From NCBI RefSeq assembly GCF_000721705.1, contig NZ_JOJL01000063.1:1-25589 (forward strand): a DNA stretch of 25,589 nt, in the 5' to 3' direction. Positions 24,571 through 25,589 of this stretch are shown here, piece by piece (position 1 is the first letter of the stretch; each line of letters begins with the position of its first letter). This stretch comes from Actinoplanes subtropicus (GTDB lineage Bacteria; Actinomycetota; Actinomycetes; Mycobacteriales; Micromonosporaceae). Both the position numbers and the translations under genes were made by a program. The notes under the pieces are model-generated. The model was not told the DNA's origin. It was given only the letters and a program-made list of their open reading frames with translations, and did no database searches.

Positions 24571-25403
24571 TCATGGTTGCCTGGCGTGGGCATGCTGGCT
24601 TGTATGATCAGCGACCGTCTCCGGGCGTACGTTTCCCGACGCTTCGCGCCAGACGAGGTTGAACCTGTTCTCGGCCTGCTTGCCGAAGCTATCCGCGAAG
24701 AGCCGGGAGACACCCCTGAAGGCACCGAGCGTATTCAAGCGGCCGTAGTTCTCGTTGCTGATGGAAACAGTCAGCGATTCCTTCACGCCGTCGGGATCGC
24801 CCAGGGTGACTGGCGCGACATTCTGGTGTGGGCCGACCTTGCGCACGAGGACTGGGCCGACCGGCTGAAAGCGGAACTCGGTTGACCGCAAGGGACTGCG
24901 GCATGAGCCCGCGTCCCAGGTCGGTGAGGCATCGTCAGGCCCGATTCGCGTGCGCCTCGCCCTGCGTTCGATGTGAGCAGCGCGCTGCTTGAGCAGACGT
25001 CGTAGGTACGGGGCGAGCAGAAGCCGGGTCACCACCGCCCCCAACGGCCCGAGAGGCGCGCTGACCGTCATACGATCCGTCATTTGCGTCCCGGCATCCT
25101 GAAGGTCGCGGAACAGATGCTCATGACGCAATAGGCGGAAAGGACCACGGGTCTGCTCGTCCACGAACAGACGCGGACGGTCAAGGAGGGTGATCCGGCT
25201 GACCATGCTCAGTGCAGGCCCAGATGACGGGCGTGGAAGGTGACCTCGTCGCCGAGCACGAGCCGACGCCGGCCGGTGCTCGTCGTCGCGCTTTCCTGGC
25301 TGCCGGCCAGTGAAGCGGCATGAACATCTACGTCGAGTTCCAGATCGAAGACCACCGCCAGGGCAGCCTTGATGACCGTCACGATCTCAATCACTGCAGG
25401 CAC
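24571..25403 (-). pseudogene. SRPBCC-family protein with a one-base frameshift
   Basis: The N-terminal frame (GTG 25403) reads PAVIEIVTVIKAALAVVFDL and LVLGDEVTFHARHLGLH, then TGA at about 25207. The second frame starts there with MVSRITLLDRPRLFVDEQTR, continues RHEHLFRDLQDAGTQMTDRM, APLGPLGAVVTRLLLAPYLR and RLLKQRAAHIERRA. Together they give the whole helix-grip fold of a polyketide-cyclase-like SRPBCC protein; adding one G at the TGAGC would restore it as HWSMVSR. The conserved fold ends near 24940; the frame runs on to 24571 antisense to the next gene, and this extension is not credible. GTG is preceded by TAAGCT six bases upstream. Confidence 0.7.
24604..24885 (+). CDS. Small conserved hypothetical protein
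   Basis: A 93-residue protein: ISDRLRAYVSRRFAPDEVEP, then ERIQAAVVLVADGNSQRFLH and GDWRDILVWADLAHEDWADR. The E(R)iQaAVl.la.G and DyRDvL.WAe patterns resemble a common actinobacterial family of about 90 residues with no known function. The ATG at 24604 matches the family start better than the ATG at 24592 or the longer 24577 start. It overlaps the non-conserved extension of the SRPBCC frame on the other strand. Confidence 0.68.
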   Translation: MISDRLRAYVSRRFAPDEVEPVLGLLAEAIREEPGDTPEGTERIQAAVVLVADGNSQRFLHAVGIAQGDWRDILVWADLAHEDWADRLKAELG

Positions 25404-25409
25404 GTCGGC

Positions 25410-25415
25410 AGCTTA
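25410..25415 (-). promoter_or_regulatory. Candidate -10 box for leaderless SRPBCC gene
   Basis: TAAGCT on the minus strand, six bases before the GTG at 25403, without a ribosome site. Confidence 0.35.
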
Positions 25416-25524
25416 ACCGCGCGCTCCAGGATCGGAAGCCGCATTGACCCTTGGGGAACCCGAGAGCCTTCTGCAGAGCCGTCATGCCTCCACTGGTATA
25501 GCTCTCCGTGCCGACGAGTTGCCC

Positions 25525-25589
25525 TCACCAGGTGAGTGGCAGCGTGGCGAGGTGCTGGGTGATCGCCGTCGCGAGGATCTGGTGGTCGT
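25525..25589 (-). CDS. C-terminal tip of a gene running off the window
   Basis: The minus strand reads DHQILATAITQHLATLPLTW then TGA. It is open to the window edge with good third-position G/C. Family not recognised. Confidence 0.45.
   Translation of the reverse strand, partial: DHQILATAITQHLATLPLTW

Noticed and set aside
25320..25535. 71-residue plus-strand frame
   Set aside because: Antisense to the start of the SRPBCC gene, no family signature.
1..25589. CRISPR arrays, rRNA and tRNA genes
   Set aside because: No regularly spaced repeats and no rRNA or tRNA-like sequence were seen on reading both strands.

Overview
The window is high-GC DNA with strong G/C preference at third codon positions. 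It carries an F420-type nitroreductase, a CU044_5270-type anti-sigma candidate and several start codons that look leaderless. Together these point to an actinomycete, probably a mycelial one of the Micromonosporaceae/Streptomyces kind; the genus cannot be fixed from the sequence. No rRNA, tRNA or CRISPR array was seen.

Layout. 1-4540 is mobile-element territory: the 3' tip of a minus-strand gene with its terminator, a group II intron with a reverse transcriptase/maturase, and a DDE-integrase insertion sequence (IS) whose 33-bp terminal repeats begin 8 nt after intron domain V. Remnants of a winged-helix gene and of a COG4705-like membrane protein follow. 4550-11629 is mostly intact chromosome. 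On the minus strand lie a secreted protein resembling an S8 peptidase without its catalytic domain, an ECF sigma factor and its overlapping anti-sigma-like partner. On the plus strand lie a TPR protein and a quinone-oxidoreductase-like enzyme. An SRPBCC gene and an F420-type nitroreductase gene diverge from a marR gene across a palindrome. After a GNAT gene, 12684-15184 is a nest of IS5-family elements: one between TGA repeats, one between TAA repeats, both in older relic sequence.

15232-17812 holds a translationally coupled pair (an HPF/RaiA-like gene and a frame-disrupted gene with a resolvase-like segment), a DUF309 gene and scraps of an alpha/beta hydrolase and a HATPase gene. 18034-23068 is a complete stress/export module: a MacB/FtsX-type ABC exporter diverging from a NarL-type two-component system across 120 bp rich in inverted repeats. 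23173-24126 is the 3' end of a Tn554-like integrase gene plus its frameshifted accessory gene. The right end has two small hypothetical genes, a frameshifted SRPBCC gene and the tip of another gene.

How the genes work together. Sigma factor and CU044 protein overlap and probably form a regulator pair. HK and RR overlap, as do the ATPase and permease; the divergent layout suggests the response regulator controls the exporter. MarR probably represses the SRPBCC/nitroreductase pair and itself. Many broken genes differ from an intact frame by a single base, often next to a short homopolymer, so real decay and assembly error both need to be considered.
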